NCBI GenBank assembly: GCA_029243445.1
Contig: JAQWSA010000014.1
Span: forward strand, 1-7,881
Reading direction: 5' to 3'
DNA: 7,881 bases
Origin: Alphaproteobacteria bacterium
GTDB taxonomy: Bacteria > Pseudomonadota > Alphaproteobacteria > UBA6615
The position numbers and the translations under genes were made by a program. Below the pieces are notes generated by a model. The model made no database searches. It was not told the origin of the DNA and saw only the letters and a program-made list of their open reading frames with translations. Numbering within the stretch: the first letter of the stretch is position 1; every line of letters starts with the position of its first letter. Shown here one piece after another: positions 6,543-7,881 of the stretch.

Positions 6543-7313
6543 ATGAATGATAAATTATTAACGACAGTAGAGCCTTGTGAAGGAGTTATGTTAGTAACCC
6601 TAAATAGGCCTAAAAAGCGTAACGCCCTTTCTGCTGAACTAAAAATAGCCCTTACAGAAACGGCAAAAGCATTGTGTGAACGCAATGATATTGGAGCGGT
6701 TATACTTACCGGAAAAGGCAGTGGCTTTACAGCTGGGAACGATATATCTGAGGGCAACTCTTTCGCACAGGAGCTCTCTCTTCCTGAAGCAAGGCGGCAT
6801 ATTCGTTTGGGACTGGAAATGTGTAATGCATGGGAGGCAATGCCTCAACTTTCAATAGCTGCAATTGAAGGATTTTGCGTTGGTGGTGGAATATCTCTCG
6901 CAGTTTCTTGTGACTTTCGTATTTTACATAGTAATGCCTGGCTAAAAGCGCCGGAGGTTGACCTTGGTATAACGTTTTCATGGGGAACTCTTCCAAGACT
7001 GGTTCGGTTAGTGGGCCCAAATAGAGCTAAATTGATCGCGGCTCTAGCTAGAAAAATTGATGCTAAAACAGCTTTATCGTGGGGGTTATGTGATTATGTA
7101 GTAGATGATGTAATGCAAGAGGCGTTAGATATGGCAAAAGAAATATCATTGAAACCAAGAGTGGCGCAGCAGATGATCAAAGAATCTATAAACCGGTTAA
7201 AAGTTGGTTCCGATAACAGTACGCTTGAACAAGACCAAGTATTACTTAATATGACTGATCCAAATACCCGTGTTTTACAGTCAAATATTTTAAAAGGTTT
7301 ATCTGATAAATGA
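6543..7313 (+). CDS. Enoyl-CoA hydratase/isomerase (crotonase) family protein
   Basis: Crotonase-fold protein of 256 residues, the normal length. Family members bind acyl-CoA thioesters and stabilise an enolate in an oxyanion hole. NRPKKRNALS is at residues 21-30, GFTAGNDIS (61-69) forms the first oxyanion-hole strand, IEGFCVGGGISLAVSCDFRI (108-127) the second, and APEVDLGI (136-143) carries Glu138. Glu138 corresponds to Glu164 of rat mitochondrial hydratase, while the position of its other catalytic glutamate, Glu144, is Ser118 here. That favours isomerase, hydrolase or another crotonase reaction over simple hydration. The ATG at 6543 follows GGTGA at 6528-6532 with 10-base spacing. A 53-base gap separates it from the GST gene. 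Its stop overlaps the cupin start (ATGA), indicating translational coupling. No CoA ligase is visible in the window. Confidence 0.92.
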   Translation: MNDKLLTTVEPCEGVMLVTLNRPKKRNALSAELKIALTETAKALCERNDIGAVILTGKGSGFTAGNDISEGNSFAQELSLPEARRHIRLGLEMCNAWEAMPQLSIAAIEGFCVGGGISLAVSCDFRILHSNAWLKAPEVDLGITFSWGTLPRLVRLVGPNRAKLIAALARKIDAKTALSWGLCDYVVDDVMQEALDMAKEISLKPRVAQQMIKESINRLKVGSDNSTLEQDQVLLNMTDPNTRVLQSNILKGLSDK

Positions 7314-7690
7314 TTAAAACTGGAAAAATTAGACACCTACAGGACATAAAAAAATATACTCCCCCAGGCCATACAGGGACAAGCAATGCTCGTTTGATTG
7401 AAAAAACGTTCTGCGAAAATTTTGAAATGGTCCACGGAACGATAGAGCCTGGCTGTGGTGCAGATAGGCACTTTCATGATGTACATAGTCAGGTCTGTTA
7501 TGTTCTTGAAGGTGAAATGGAAGTTAGTTTTGATGACAAAAACCCCGAGCATTGCGGTCCCGGAACTGTTGTTGAAATACCCCCAAAAGTTCAACACGTA
7601 ATTACAAACTCTGGCGATAAGCCCTTAAAAATACTTGTTATATATAGTCCACCTTTGCCCCCTAGAGGGGACATCCCTATTGATTGTTAG
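7310..7690 (+). CDS. Single-domain cupin protein
   Basis: Small beta-barrel protein of 126 residues with one cupin_2 domain (about 40-113), probably metal-binding. Cupin motif 1 is seen as G-x-G-x-D-R-H-F-H with His54 and His56, followed by Gln61 at the place of the usual Glu ligand, then YVLEGEMEV. Motif 2 is GTVVEIPPKVQHVITN with His96. His59 is an extra histidine that could also bind metal. The ATG overlaps the crotonase stop by four bases; AAAAGG lies upstream but farther than usual, so translation is likely coupled. Single-domain cupins of this size include dioxygenases, isomerases, decarboxylases and non-catalytic sugar- or acid-binding proteins; the context suggests a role on a pathway intermediate, but the reaction is unknown. 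Confidence 0.88.
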   Translation: MIKTGKIRHLQDIKKYTPPGHTGTSNARLIEKTFCENFEMVHGTIEPGCGADRHFHDVHSQVCYVLEGEMEVSFDDKNPEHCGPGTVVEIPPKVQHVITNSGDKPLKILVIYSPPLPPRGDIPIDC

Positions 7691-7693
7691 TGT

Positions 7694-7705
7694 ATTTATA
7701 TAAAT
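7694..7705. repeat. Perfect 12-base AT palindrome between convergent genes
   Basis: ATTTATATAAAT is a perfect palindrome in the 31-base gap between the cupin stop and the stop of the convergent GST-like gene, followed by TTTT at 7705-7708. It contains no G-C pairs, so it would be a weak terminator at best. A second palindrome, AGTTTAAACT (7719-7728), spans the stop of the minus-strand gene. Confidence 0.3.
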
Positions 7706-7721
7706 TTTGTTAATATGCAGT

Positions 7722-7881
7722 TTAAACTAGTGCGCTCGGTCGGCTACTTACACTTTCTAACCATCTTCGAAGATTAATAGCTTCTTCAGGAATTTCAAAT
7801 TTTAGCCGCTCAGCAAAACTAATTGCACAAAAGGCTGTGATATCTGCAATTGAAAAATTTTTACCGGCTATATATATTCTT
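7722..7881 (-). CDS. Glutathione S-transferase-like protein, C-terminal end, 5' truncated by the window edge
   Basis: On the minus strand the frame is open from the right edge (base 7880) to a TAA at 7724-7722, giving 52 residues. They read AGKNFSIADITAFCAI, then a helical stretch, then INLRRWLESVSSRPSALV. The FSIADI N-capping box followed by NLRRWLESVSSRPS is the typical end of a GST C-terminal domain. The start, N-terminal domain and glutathione-binding residues lie outside the window. It is convergent with the cupin gene, 31 bases away, and is a second GST beside the one at the start of the operon; from this short segment it is not a close copy of it. The family call is good although only about a quarter of the protein is visible. 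Confidence 0.75.
   Translation of the reverse strand, partial: RIYIAGKNFSIADITAFCAISFAERLKFEIPEEAINLRRWLESVSSRPSALV

Noticed and set aside
6476..6757. 93-codon minus-strand open frame spanning the GST-crotonase gap, with AGGAGG on that strand
   Set aside because: It lies against the conserved N-terminus of the crotonase, and the AGGAGG at 6519-6524 has no start codon at useful spacing.

Overview
The window looks like an AT-rich proteobacterial chromosome segment and carries what appears to be part of a catabolic gene cluster for a small organic, possibly cyclic, compound. The Proteobacteria call rests on a TRAP-type solute receptor, glutathione S-transferase-like proteins, class A flavoprotein monooxygenase chemistry and leaderless, tightly packed genes. 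The protein families are of the kind often seen in Burkholderiales catabolic regions, but the base composition is low for typical members, so no genus is claimed.

Left part (1-2110, + strand): the C-terminal part of a TRAP periplasmic substrate-binding protein runs off the left edge. It is followed by a small two-helix membrane protein whose stop codon overlaps the ribosome binding site of a major facilitator superfamily transporter. This is an uptake/export block.

Middle part (2193-4377, + strand): a NADPH-dependent FMN reductase-like flavoprotein, then two tandem short-chain dehydrogenases (SDRs) about half identical to each other and 10 bases apart. These are followed tail to tail, 21 bases away, by a minus-strand FAD-dependent monooxygenase (4399-5541).

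Right part (5542-7881): a 351-base divergent intergenic region with candidate promoters both ways and a long imperfect inverted repeat containing a second perfect small one. It then leads into a compact + strand operon: glutathione S-transferase-like protein, crotonase (enoyl-CoA hydratase/isomerase) family protein and a single-domain cupin, with the last two overlapping by ATGA. At the right edge the C-terminus of a second, minus-strand GST-like protein enters the window.

How the genes may work together (inference): transport of a substrate, hydroxylation by the FAD monooxygenase, oxidation of alcohol groups by the two SDRs, a glutathione-dependent step, then a crotonase-fold isomerisation, hydration or C-C cleavage, with the cupin acting on or near a pathway intermediate. 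No ring-cleavage dioxygenase, CoA ligase or transcriptional regulator is visible here, so the substrate is not identified. No tRNA, rRNA, CRISPR array, insertion sequence or phage gene was seen.
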